A stretch of DNA of 64,000 bases from Cohnella rhizoplanae (GTDB lineage: Bacteria; Bacillota; Bacilli; Paenibacillales; Paenibacillaceae): NCBI RefSeq assembly GCF_948329515.1, contig NZ_CAOJCN010000005.1, forward strand, positions 124,001 through 188,000. Reading direction: 5' to 3'. The notes under the pieces were generated by a model that saw only the letters and a program-made list of their open reading frames with translations, was not told where the DNA came from and searched no databases. The position numbers and the translations under genes are program-made. This document shows, one piece after another, positions 41,097 through 49,225 of this stretch. Each line of letters starts with the position of its first letter. Within the stretch, counting starts at the first letter, position 1.

Positions 41097-43544
41097 ATGT
41101 CAATTATTGCCTTAGTAAGGATGGTCACGTTGATCGAACTACAAAGCTCATACAATGCGACCATGATCGTATTATCATGCATGATCGCAGCTATCGCCTC
41201 CTATACCGGACTTAGCATGGCGCTCCAGTATGCCGCGGCTTCCCGGGGCAGGTCGCGCCTCTTCTGGCTGGGGTGCGGGGCCGCCGCCATGGGGACGGGC
41301 GTGTGGGCCGTCTGCTTCTATGAGATCAGCGCCTACCGCTGGACGGTCGGCATCGATTACGACTACAGCATGGTCGTACTCACCCTGGTCGTCGCCATCG
41401 CCGCCGCTGCGCTGCTCCTCCCGTCCGTGAGCAGGGACCGCCTCCGCACGCGGGAGCTGCTGGCTTCCGGCGGGCTCGCCGGCGTGGCCGCGGCCTTCCT
41501 GCCCTACGCGGGGCTGCACGCCATGCGTTCGAGCCTCCATCCCCGCTTCGATGCGGGGACGTTCTGGCTGTTCGCGACGGTCGTCGCCGCGGCGTTCATC
41601 GTCGTTCTCTGGATCGCGCACCGGTTCCAGCAGTCACGAGGCCCCAAGCGCAAGGTGATCGCGGCTTTGCTGCTCGGAGCCGCCTTCACCACATCGATCC
41701 ATGTCGGCCTGGCATCGGCCACGTGGACGCTCCCCGGGGAGGCGGACCTTTTCAGCTGGAACGGCTCTTCCGCCACGCTCTCCTTTTTCCTGGGCTTCGC
41801 CACGCTGTTCGTCATCGGCATCGCGCTCGCGACCATCTTTATCGAGCGATTCTGGAAGGCGCAGATGCGGCGCCAGCTGGAGCGGGACATGCGGATCGAA
41901 TCGCTGTTCAGACATAGCCAGGACGCGGTATTCTCCTATACGCTCGACGGCAAGCTCCTGGACGCCAATCTGGCCGCCTTCCGGCTCACCGGCTACGAGT
42001 GGGAGACGCTCCGCCAGCTCAATCTTAGAGAGATCATCTCCCCCGAGTACCATCACACCGTCACCGTCAACTTCAAGAGCACCGTCGCCGGGCAGTCGCG
42101 GAACTTCGATGCGGCCCTCCTCCATCGCAGCGGCCGACGCCTCGAGGTGAACAATACGAACGTCCCCGTTCTCGTGGAGGGCCAGGTCGTCGGCGTATAT
42201 ACGATCGTCCGCGACATCACGGAGCGCAAGCAGGCCGAATGGCAAATGAACTACATGGCGCATCACGACGAATTGACGGGGCTTCCTAATCGGCGGCTGT
42301 TCGAGCAGCAGTTGGTCAAGGCGATCGCGGAGCAGCAGCAGGACGGCCAGTCCGCCGCGGTGCTGTTCCTCGATATCGACCGCTTCAAGCTGGTCAACGA
42401 TTCGCAGGGCCACGACGTCGGCGACCTGCTGCTGCGCTCGGTCGCGGACCGGCTCAGCGACGCGGTCAAGAATGCGGGGATAGTGGCCAGGCTCGGCGGG
42501 GACGAGTTCTCCGTACTGCTGACCGGCGGCATCGCGCGCGAGGAAGCGCAGGCGATCGCGGCGCGCATCAACCGGGAGCTGGACATCCCGTTCTCCCTGC
42601 GTGGCAAGGACGTTCACATCACCGCCAGCATCGGCATCGCGCTGTTTCCCGAGGACGGAGACTCCTTAATATCCTTAATGAAGAACGCGGACACCGCGAT
42701 GTACTCGGCCAAGGACAACGGGAAAAATACGTTCAACTTCTACGATCTGTCGATGAACGACTCTCTCTTCGAGCGCGTCCAGCTGGAGAACGAGCTGCGC
42801 AAGGCGCTCGACCGCGGCGAGTTCTTCCTCGTCTATCAGCCGCAGGTCGAGCTCGCCACCGGCAAGGTCGTCGGCGTGGAGGCGCTCATCCGCTGGCAGC
42901 ACAGCAGCAAGGGGCTCGTCTCGCCCGCCGAGTTCATCCCGCTCGCAGAGGAGACGGGCATGATCGTACCGATCGGCGAGTGGGCGCTGCGTACCGCCTG
43001 CGTCCTGGCGCGGCGCTGGAGCCATACCAAGGTCGGCCCGCTCCGCATGTCGGTGAACCTGTCGAGCCGGCAGTTCCTGAGTCCGGACTTCGCCGAGTCC
43101 GTGGAGCGCGTCGTCCGCGAGACGGGCATGCCGCCCGAGCTCCTGGATCTCGAGATTACCGAGTCCATGACGATGGACGTGAACCGCTCCATCGAGACGC
43201 TGAACCAGCTCAAGACGCTCGGCGTGTCCATCTCGATCGACGACTTCGGCACCGGCTACAGCTCGCTGAGCTATCTCAAGAGCTTTCCGGTGGACCGGCT
43301 CAAGATCGACCAATCGTTCGTCCGCCAGATGCAGTCGGATACCAACGACCGCTCCATCGTCGCGACGATCATCTCGCTCGCGCACAATCTGAACCTGCAC
43401 GTGGTCGCAGAGGGCGTCGAGACGGCATCCCAGTCCGAATTCCTCGCCCAGCAAGGCTGCGACGAGATGCAGGGTTACTATATCAGCAAGCCGCTCAAGG
43501 CCTTCGACGTAGAAGAGTTCATACTGGCCAGAGCCGCGATGTGA
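41097..43544 (+). CDS. MHYT-like/PAS/GGDEF/EAL cyclic-di-GMP signalling protein
   Basis: The 815-aa protein has an N-terminal membrane region of about seven helices (10-255) with the MHYT layout (SSYNATMIVLS, IASYTGLSMA), a PAS domain (about 275-385), GGDEF (about 390-545) with intact RLGGDEF and an EAL domain (about 560-815) with intact VEALIRW and DDFGTGYSSL. Both the cyclase and phosphodiesterase motifs look catalytically complete. The three MHYT metal-ligand motifs are degenerate. The start is uncertain: ATG 41097 lacks a clear ribosome site; ATG 41121 or TTG 41130 (9 nt after TAAGG) would suit the domain start better. Confidence 0.9.
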   Translation: MSIIALVRMVTLIELQSSYNATMIVLSCMIAAIASYTGLSMALQYAAASRGRSRLFWLGCGAAAMGTGVWAVCFYEISAYRWTVGIDYDYSMVVLTLVVAIAAAALLLPSVSRDRLRTRELLASGGLAGVAAAFLPYAGLHAMRSSLHPRFDAGTFWLFATVVAAAFIVVLWIAHRFQQSRGPKRKVIAALLLGAAFTTSIHVGLASATWTLPGEADLFSWNGSSATLSFFLGFATLFVIGIALATIFIERFWKAQMRRQLERDMRIESLFRHSQDAVFSYTLDGKLLDANLAAFRLTGYEWETLRQLNLREIISPEYHHTVTVNFKSTVAGQSRNFDAALLHRSGRRLEVNNTNVPVLVEGQVVGVYTIVRDITERKQAEWQMNYMAHHDELTGLPNRRLFEQQLVKAIAEQQQDGQSAAVLFLDIDRFKLVNDSQGHDVGDLLLRSVADRLSDAVKNAGIVARLGGDEFSVLLTGGIAREEAQAIAARINRELDIPFSLRGKDVHITASIGIALFPEDGDSLISLMKNADTAMYSAKDNGKNTFNFYDLSMNDSLFERVQLENELRKALDRGEFFLVYQPQVELATGKVVGVEALIRWQHSSKGLVSPAEFIPLAEETGMIVPIGEWALRTACVLARRWSHTKVGPLRMSVNLSSRQFLSPDFAESVERVVRETGMPPELLDLEITESMTMDVNRSIETLNQLKTLGVSISIDDFGTGYSSLSYLKSFPVDRLKIDQSFVRQMQSDTNDRSIVATIISLAHNLNLHVVAEGVETASQSEFLAQQGCDEMQGYYISKPLKAFDVEEFILARAAM

Positions 43545-43562
43545 CGGCGAAGCCATAACGAA

Positions 43563-43614
43563 AAGCCGCACGGCGCCCGATCTAGTCGGGTTCGCCGTGC
43601 GGCTTATTTTTTTC
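43563..43614 (+). terminator. Terminator after the GGDEF/EAL gene
   Basis: AAGCCGCACGGCG pairs with CGCCGTGCGGCTT around an inner CCCGA/TCGGG stem, followed by ATTTTTTTCC. On the minus strand AAAAGCCGC precedes TTTTCG, so it may serve the convergent FAH gene too. Confidence 0.9.
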
Positions 43615-43625
43615 CAAAAAGTGAT

Positions 43626-44498
43626 CTACGCCTTGACGCGCACCGGATTCGTCAGCGGCGCGAAGCCGTCGATCCGGCAGCTAATCCAGTCTCCGCCTGC
43701 GATCGGGACGGCTCCGGGCGTGCCGGTCAAGATGACGTCGCCGGGGAGCAGCGTCATGAACCGAGAGTGAAAGGCGATCGCGCGCCAGGGGCGATAGATC
43801 ATGCTCGACACCGGCCGACTGTGCCGGTCCGCGCCGTTCAGCGCGGTCGTCACGGTCAAGCGGTCAATATCGCCGAGCTCATCCGGCGTGACGAGCTCGG
43901 CGCCGAGACTGCAGAACGTATCGTAGCTCTTGGCCCGCGTGAGATATCGGGGATGGCGCGCATGAATGTCCGCGGCGGTGACGTCGATCGCGGCGATGAA
44001 TCCCGCCGCGCAGCGGGGCGCATCCGCCTCGCTCACGTCCTTGCACACGGTCCCGATGACGATGGCGAGCTCCGCCTCCGCCTGGACGCGGCCGATGCCC
44101 GCCGGCAGCACGATGCCGTCGCCCGGTCCGATCAGGCTCGTATCCGGCTTCATGAACCCGACCGGCTCCTCGGCCTCCCACTTTGCCCGCTCCTGCTCCT
44201 GCGCCTCGTCCAGGTAGTTGAAGCCGATGCCCCAGATCTTGCGCGGACGCCTGCAGATCGGCGCAGCCTCGTACTCCGCCGGCTCCAGCGCCGGGAGAGA
44301 CGCCGCGCGACTGGCGCCCTCGGCCGAGGCGAGCCAGTCCCGGACCTCGCCGAGCGCTCCGCTCTCAAGCAGTGCCGGCAGTTCCTCCGGCCAGCTCCGC
44401 CCTGCAGCCCCGCTCAGCGCCTCCAGCAGGACCGCTCCCTGCCGCAGGCCGAGGGCCGTGCGTTCTTTTCCCTCTATCCGCACCTTCAAGATTCGCAT
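43626..44498 (-). CDS. Fumarylacetoacetate hydrolase family protein (second)
   Basis: The 290-aa protein has IWGIGFNYLDEA, the ligand pair in AEAELAIVIG, an Asp in AIDVTAADIHARH and the terminal ILTGTPGAVP loop. It is more distant from the FAH protein at 2445 and has a longer N-terminal domain. It is the last gene of an amidase/gamma-glutamyltransferase operon, 53 nt after the transferase. A role in cleaving a diketo acid released from an amide or glutamyl conjugate is conceivable but unproven. Confidence 0.8.
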   Translation of the reverse strand: MRILKVRIEGKERTALGLRQGAVLLEALSGAAGRSWPEELPALLESGALGEVRDWLASAEGASRAASLPALEPAEYEAAPICRRPRKIWGIGFNYLDEAQEQERAKWEAEEPVGFMKPDTSLIGPGDGIVLPAGIGRVQAEAELAIVIGTVCKDVSEADAPRCAAGFIAAIDVTAADIHARHPRYLTRAKSYDTFCSLGAELVTPDELGDIDRLTVTTALNGADRHSRPVSSMIYRPWRAIAFHSRFMTLLPGDVILTGTPGAVPIAGGDWISCRIDGFAPLTNPVRVKA

Positions 44499-44551
44499 GT
44501 CTTCATCTCTCCTCTGCCGCTTGGCCGGCTATCTCATCCGCCGGTCCGCGG

Positions 44552-46138
44552 CTACCAGCCGACGGCGGCCCCGTCGCATCTCGGGTCGGTGCCGCCGCGC
44601 CGCATGCCGTCGTCGTCGATCGAGATCGCGTGCGCGTGCCCCATTCGATAATCGTAGGCTTCGACGACGCTCACGTCATGCCCCGCTTTCGCCAGCCGCC
44701 GGACGGTCTCGGCGTCGATCCGGCTCTCGAGCTTCAGCTCCCGCGTCGCCTCGCCCCAGGTGCGTCCCCACAGCCAGCGCGGCTCGGCGACGGCCTCGTG
44801 CGGCGCCATCCCGTAATCCGCCATGCGCGTGAAGACAGCCGTCTGCGTCTGCGGCTGCCCTTCGCCGCCCTGCGTGCCGTACAGATAACGCGGCCGTCCG
44901 TCCTTGCACGCCATGGCCGGCATCAGCGTATGAAAGGTCCGCTTGCTCGGCTCCAGCGCGTTGACGTGCGCCGGATCCAGCGAGAAGAACGAGCCGCGAT
45001 TCTGCAGCAGGATGCCCGTACGGCCCGCCGCAAAGCCGGAGCCGAACTCGAAGTACAAGCTCTGGATGAAGGATACGGCATGGCCTTCCTCATCGACGAC
45101 TGCGGCATAGGCCGTATCGCTGCCCGCCGGGGGACTGTCGAAGTCCATCGCCCGGTCCGGGTCGATCCGGCCCGCCAGTTCGTCTGCGTAGGCTTGGCTA
45201 AGCAGGCGTTCTAAAGGCGCGCGGTGGAAATCGGGATCCGTAAGCTCCCGGTTGCGGTCGATGAACGCGAGCTTGACCGCTTCGACGAGACGATGATAAT
45301 AACCGTAGGAACCGTGCGGAATCGAAGCGAGATCGAAGCGCTCCAGCGCTTGCAGCGCCATGATGCCGGCAAATCCCTGCGAATTGGGCGGCGCCTGATA
45401 AAGCGTATAGCCGCGATAGGTACCGCTTGCCGGCTCCTCCCAGCCGCCCCGGTGCGCGGCGAAGTCCGCCTCCGTAAGCAGACCGCCGCTCCTCCGCAGG
45501 CCGGCGACGAGCTCGCGCGCGATTTCTCCTTCGTAGAACGCGCGGCGACCGCCTTCCGCGAGCGTCCGCAATGTCGCGGCCAGCTGGCGCTGCACGAATC
45601 GGTCCCCGGCGATGGGGACCGCGCCGCCAGGAAGGTAGATCGCGGCCGTGTCCGGATATTCGCCCAGCATGTCCTTGCACTTCGCGGTAAAAAAATGCTG
45701 ATCCGGCGACAGTGGAAATCCCTCGGCCGCGTAACGGATCGCAGGCGCCAACGCCTCGGCGAGCGCCAGCTTGCCGTACGTTCCCTGTACCGCCGCCCAG
45801 GCGTCGACCATGCCCGGCACCGTGATCGCGCTCCGGGCGCCGCGCTGCGGGATCGCCGCCAGGCCCGCGAACCGCTCGCGGCTAACCCCCGCGCCGGACC
45901 GGCCGCTCCCGTTGTAGGCGCGGACCCGGCCCTCGTCCGCCCGATACGTCAGCCAGAAGCTGTCGCCGCCAAGCCCCGTCATATGCGGATAGACCACGCC
46001 GAGGCACGCGCTGACGGCGACGGCCGCGTCGAACGCGTTGCCGCCCCGGCGGAGGATCTCCGCGCCGGCCTCCGACGCCAGGTAATGCGGGCTAACCACC
46101 ATGGCACGTTTGCCTGCGGCCGCTCTGCTCGTGCTCAT
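44552..46138 (-). CDS. Gamma-glutamyltransferase family protein
   Basis: I start at ATG 46138, nine bases after AAGGAG, giving 528 aa. The protein shows the Ntn-hydrolase features: GGNAFDAAVA, the conserved GLGGDSFWL, the autoprocessing junction at SDTAYAAVVDEEG (Thr nucleophile) and a small subunit with RTFHTLMPAMA and GTQGGEGQPQ. There is no evident signal peptide, so it is probably cytoplasmic, unlike classic exported GGT. Family members hydrolyse gamma-glutamyl or acyl amides. It lies between amidase and FAH genes of the same strand. Confidence 0.85.
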   Translation of the reverse strand: MSTSRAAAGKRAMVVSPHYLASEAGAEILRRGGNAFDAAVAVSACLGVVYPHMTGLGGDSFWLTYRADEGRVRAYNGSGRSGAGVSRERFAGLAAIPQRGARSAITVPGMVDAWAAVQGTYGKLALAEALAPAIRYAAEGFPLSPDQHFFTAKCKDMLGEYPDTAAIYLPGGAVPIAGDRFVQRQLAATLRTLAEGGRRAFYEGEIARELVAGLRRSGGLLTEADFAAHRGGWEEPASGTYRGYTLYQAPPNSQGFAGIMALQALERFDLASIPHGSYGYYHRLVEAVKLAFIDRNRELTDPDFHRAPLERLLSQAYADELAGRIDPDRAMDFDSPPAGSDTAYAAVVDEEGHAVSFIQSLYFEFGSGFAAGRTGILLQNRGSFFSLDPAHVNALEPSKRTFHTLMPAMACKDGRPRYLYGTQGGEGQPQTQTAVFTRMADYGMAPHEAVAEPRWLWGRTWGEATRELKLESRIDAETVRRLAKAGHDVSVVEAYDYRMGHAHAISIDDDGMRRGGTDPRCDGAAVGW

Positions 46139-46196
46139 CGGCGCCATCTCCTTATTTGCTCGCTTCCTCTTCGTGCGCAGCGGCGCTTTATGAGTC

Positions 46197-46222
46197 TCTC
46201 ATCCTCATCCTCATCCTCATAC
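46197..46222. repeat. Short TCATCC microsatellite
   Basis: About four TCATCC units lie in the 103-bp spacer between the amidase and transferase genes. It could vary in length by slippage; nothing shows function. Confidence 0.5.
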
Positions 46223-46241
46223 ACGCCGATAGCTAAATAGC

Positions 46242-47450
46242 TTAATGCCCCGCCGCCGCATCGAGCGCGGCTTGCCTGTCGGCCGCCTGATCGGCCGCCC
46301 ACTGCAGCAGCATCATGTCCTGCCCGGGCCCGGCCAAGAGAGACAGCCCGACCGGGCACCCGTCCACGTCCGCCCAGGGCAGCGTGATTTGCGGCAGGCC
46401 GCCGAGCCCCGCGATGCAAGACAGCTGCTGCGTGCGCGCGCGGCGCAGCTCCATCTCGGCCGGCGGCGTATTGCGCAGCGGCGCCGGACCGGTCGCCGTC
46501 GGTATGGCCAGCACCGTGTCGTCGCCGAGCAGGTCGGCCAGCCGCTCGCGGATCTCGGCCATCGCCTGCAGCTCCCGCGCGCTGTCGGCTGCGGACAGCG
46601 TCCGCGTCCATTCGAAGCGCTCGGCGGTGCCCGGTCCGAAGCGCGGCCGGGCCCGCTCGATCCAGGTCCCGTGCGTGCGCCAGATATCGACGCCTTGGAG
46701 CAGCTTGAAGATCCGCATCCATGCCTCCAGTCCCTCGCGCGCGATCGCGATGCGCTCGCTCGCCGCGAACGACGATGCCAGCTCCGCGATCAGCGGCTTC
46801 AGCGCCGACTGCGTCGCGGGGTCGACCGAGCGCAGCGCGTCCTTCCCGACGAGCAGCCTGCGCGGCGACGTTCGCGCCTGGGCCCCATCCTCTTCCAGGA
46901 GCACCGCGCCTGCATCGGCCGTCAACCGGGCCGAGGTCGACATCCATCCGACCGTGTCGAATAGAGGCGCGAGCGGCACGACGCCGTCGAGCGGCACCCG
47001 GCCGTGCGTCGGCCGAAAGCCGTAGATCCCGCAATACGAGGAAGGGATGCGCACCGAGCCGCCGGTATCGGTGCCGATCGCGAGATCGGCGAGCCCCGCG
47101 GCGACCGCGACGGCCGATCCGCTCGACGAACCGCCCGGAATGCGCTGCTCGGCCTTCGGATTGATCGGCGTGCCGTAGTTATAATTTTCGCCGTTCAGGC
47201 TGTACATCATCTCGTCCGTATGGGTCAAGCCGTTCAGCGCGGCGCCGCCCGCGAGCAGCAGGTCGATGGCGCGGGCATGGCTGGACGCGGCCTCGTGCGT
47301 CCGCGCCCAGTCCGGGCTGCCTGCGCCGGGGACGCAGCCGCGCACGGCGAACACGTCCTTCGCCGCGAATGACATGCCGCCCAGCGGGCCGCTGCCTGTC
47401 GGCTCGAGCTTGATATCTTGCCGGATGTAGGCGTGCCAGCGATCGTTCAT
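46242..47450 (-). CDS. Amidase signature family protein
   Basis: I start at ATG 47450 (after GGATGGGGTCGG); an ATG six codons earlier lacks a ribosome site. The 402-aa protein has the Ser-Ser-Lys triad: Lys in SFAAKDVF, cis-Ser in PGGSSSGSAVAVAAG and the nucleophile Ser in GTDTGGSVRIPSS. Amidases of this length hydrolyse small aliphatic or aryl amides. It is the first gene of the amidase-transferase-FAH operon. The combined function is unknown; degradation of an N-acylated or glutamylated compound is a guess. Confidence 0.88.
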   Translation of the reverse strand: MNDRWHAYIRQDIKLEPTGSGPLGGMSFAAKDVFAVRGCVPGAGSPDWARTHEAASSHARAIDLLLAGGAALNGLTHTDEMMYSLNGENYNYGTPINPKAEQRIPGGSSSGSAVAVAAGLADLAIGTDTGGSVRIPSSYCGIYGFRPTHGRVPLDGVVPLAPLFDTVGWMSTSARLTADAGAVLLEEDGAQARTSPRRLLVGKDALRSVDPATQSALKPLIAELASSFAASERIAIAREGLEAWMRIFKLLQGVDIWRTHGTWIERARPRFGPGTAERFEWTRTLSAADSARELQAMAEIRERLADLLGDDTVLAIPTATGPAPLRNTPPAEMELRRARTQQLSCIAGLGGLPQITLPWADVDGCPVGLSLLAGPGQDMMLLQWAADQAADRQAALDAAAGH

Positions 47451-47589
47451 CCGACCCCATCCTCTCATCTTGTCTGTATGAGCAGTATAAGGAGGGGGAT
47501 CGTCTCAAGTAAATTAACTTCACGTACATTTGGCAGGGACGCTGAAATTCGCGCCATTCTTTGTCAAGGAAGCCAAGCGGCCTTCGCGC

Positions 47590-47636
47590 ATGCGAAAAAC
47601 GGGACGAAACAGATGGTGCCTCTGCTTCGTCCCGCT
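47590..47636 (-). terminator. Terminator of the secreted unknown gene
   Basis: On the minus strand CGGGACGAAGCAGA pairs with TCTGTTTCGTCCCG, followed by TTTTTCGC. It lies about 40 nt after the stop at 47674. Confidence 0.75.
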
Positions 47637-47673
47637 CAACATTTCCTTCCGAATCTTGATTTCCGCTCCGCGC

Positions 47674-48351
47674 TTACTCCGCTTGCTTCAGCTCCGCAAT
47701 GGCTGTCTTGTACTGCGCCAGCAGCTTGTCCAGCGCGAGGCCGATCTTCTCCGCGTCGTCCGTCCGGACGGCTTCGCCCAAGGCGATGCGGCCTTGCAGG
47801 AGCCCGACTCCCCCGGGAGCCGCAGCGGCTGCCGTCGTGACGACCGTAATGCCGGCGCGAGGCGTCAATGTCCCGACCGTTTGCAGATTGCCGACGCTCG
47901 CCGCTTTGACCGCCTGAAGCGTTATCGTTCCCGAGCCTGACGCCGTTAAGATCCCCTTTTGGAGAGACACGGCGTTTACGGCATGCGCAGTCCCGTCCGA
48001 GCTGGGTACAGAGACAGCAGGCAAGGCTGCCGCTGAGAGCGTCAGCGTATTCTTGCCCTGGGCAAGCTTGGCGTAACTGGCGAGCGTATCCTTCCATTCC
48101 TGCACGGCATCCGGCGCATACTTGGCGGCGACCTCGACGGGATCGGTCAGCTGCACGACCGCGGAGGGCGAGATCGGTCTCGCTTCTCCTGCCGCGATCT
48201 GCGAGGACTTGGCGGACGCCGTCGTCAGGGAGACCGCGTACTGCTTGGATAGCGCGGGTCCGGCCGCCGCGAAGGCGGCGACGGGACTGGCCAGCGCGGT
48301 GACCGCCATGGCGGTGACGGCGATTTTGGCGATGATGGACTTGCTTTTCAT
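47674..48351 (-). CDS. Secreted protein of unknown function
   Basis: The start ATG 48351 is ten bases after AGGAG; an upstream in-frame extension overlaps the promoter area and is excluded. The 225-aa product has a clear signal peptide (MKSKSIIAKIAVTAMAVTAL, cleavage near AFAA). The mature part is Ala/Ser/Thr/Val-rich, with a short charged segment KYAPDAVQEWKDTLASY and a helical C-terminus ending in KTAIAELKQAE. No family was recognised. It is divergent from the two-component pair at 48512, which may control it. Confidence 0.75.
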   Translation of the reverse strand: MKSKSIIAKIAVTAMAVTALASPVAAFAAAGPALSKQYAVSLTTASAKSSQIAAGEARPISPSAVVQLTDPVEVAAKYAPDAVQEWKDTLASYAKLAQGKNTLTLSAAALPAVSVPSSDGTAHAVNAVSLQKGILTASGSGTITLQAVKAASVGNLQTVGTLTPRAGITVVTTAAAAAPGGVGLLQGRIALGEAVRTDDAEKIGLALDKLLAQYKTAIAELKQAE

Positions 48352-48469
48352 GGACGCATCACTCCTGGTTATCGTTTGTCTTGCATCTCCTAATTTAAAG
48401 TCCAGGTGTGGCAGGCGATTGGTGGAAATGTGGAAAAACGATGGCACGCGCCCGGCTGTGGACCGGACT

Positions 48470-48478
48470 TGCTATAAT
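48470..48478 (+). promoter_or_regulatory. Extended -10 promoter of the two-component pair
   Basis: TGC-TATAAT forms an extended -10; no -35 consensus is evident. It places the transcript start near 48485, which excludes any start codon further upstream for the response regulator. Confidence 0.6.
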
Positions 48479-48511
48479 AAACGCATAGTTTGGCCGGGGA
48501 GGTCGTTTCCG

Positions 48512-49225
48512 ATTAACGAGTATACGATTGCCGTCGTGGACGACGATCCGAACATCCGTCATCTCGTCGAGGCTTATCTGAATAAAGAAAATTACCGCAC
48601 CGTCGGCCTCGCGACCGCAGAAGAGGCATGGGAGCTGTGGATGAGCAGTCCGCCGGATCTCTGGGTGCTCGATATCATGCTGCCCGGCATGGACGGGTAC
48701 GAGCTGTGCAGGCGCATTCGCGGCGACGCCGAAGTGCCGATCATCATGATCTCGGCCAGGGACGACGAGGTCGACAAGATATTGGGTCTCGAGCTGGGCG
48801 GCGACGACTATCTGGTGAAGCCTTTCAGCCCCCGCGAGCTGGTAGCCCGGGTGAAGCGCCAGCTTCGGCGCTGGTACAAGCTTCATGCCGGTCACGAGCC
48901 GGCAGCCGCGGCCCTCTCTCCTTCGTTCGTCGAAGTCGGCGCCTTGCGGGTGTATCTGGAGGAGCGGCGCGCTTTTTGGAGCGGCGCGGAATTGGATCTG
49001 ACCTTTAAGGAATACGCGCTGTTGCAGGTGCTCGCGGAGCATCCGAACCGCGCGTACACGCGGGAGGAATTGCTCGTGCTGGTATGGGGCGACGATTACT
49101 TCGGCAGCGACCGGGCCGTCGATCATCTGATCAAGCGGCTTCGCAAAAAGGCCGAGCCGCTCCCGATCGAGTCGGTATGGGGGCATGGCTATCGTTTAAG
49201 AGCGGACGGAGGGAAACAGCCATGA
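48512..49225 (+). CDS. OmpR-family response regulator, probable ATT start
   Basis: The 237-aa protein has a receiver (acidic pair in VVDDDPN, phospho-acceptor Asp in LDIMLPGMDGYE, Lys in DDYLVKPF) and a C-terminal winged helix (FKEYALLQVLAEHPNRAYTREEL, DHLIKRLRKKAE). The first beta strand YTIAVVDDD needs a start upstream of it, but the frame has no ATG, GTG or TTG between the promoter and this strand. ATT at 48512 lies 9 nt after GGGGAGG, an ideal distance, so I take it as a rare start codon. Its stop overlaps the kinase ATG by 4 nt. Confidence 0.8.
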   Translation: MNEYTIAVVDDDPNIRHLVEAYLNKENYRTVGLATAEEAWELWMSSPPDLWVLDIMLPGMDGYELCRRIRGDAEVPIIMISARDDEVDKILGLELGGDDYLVKPFSPRELVARVKRQLRRWYKLHAGHEPAAAALSPSFVEVGALRVYLEERRAFWSGAELDLTFKEYALLQVLAEHPNRAYTREELLVLVWGDDYFGSDRAVDHLIKRLRKKAEPLPIESVWGHGYRLRADGGKQP

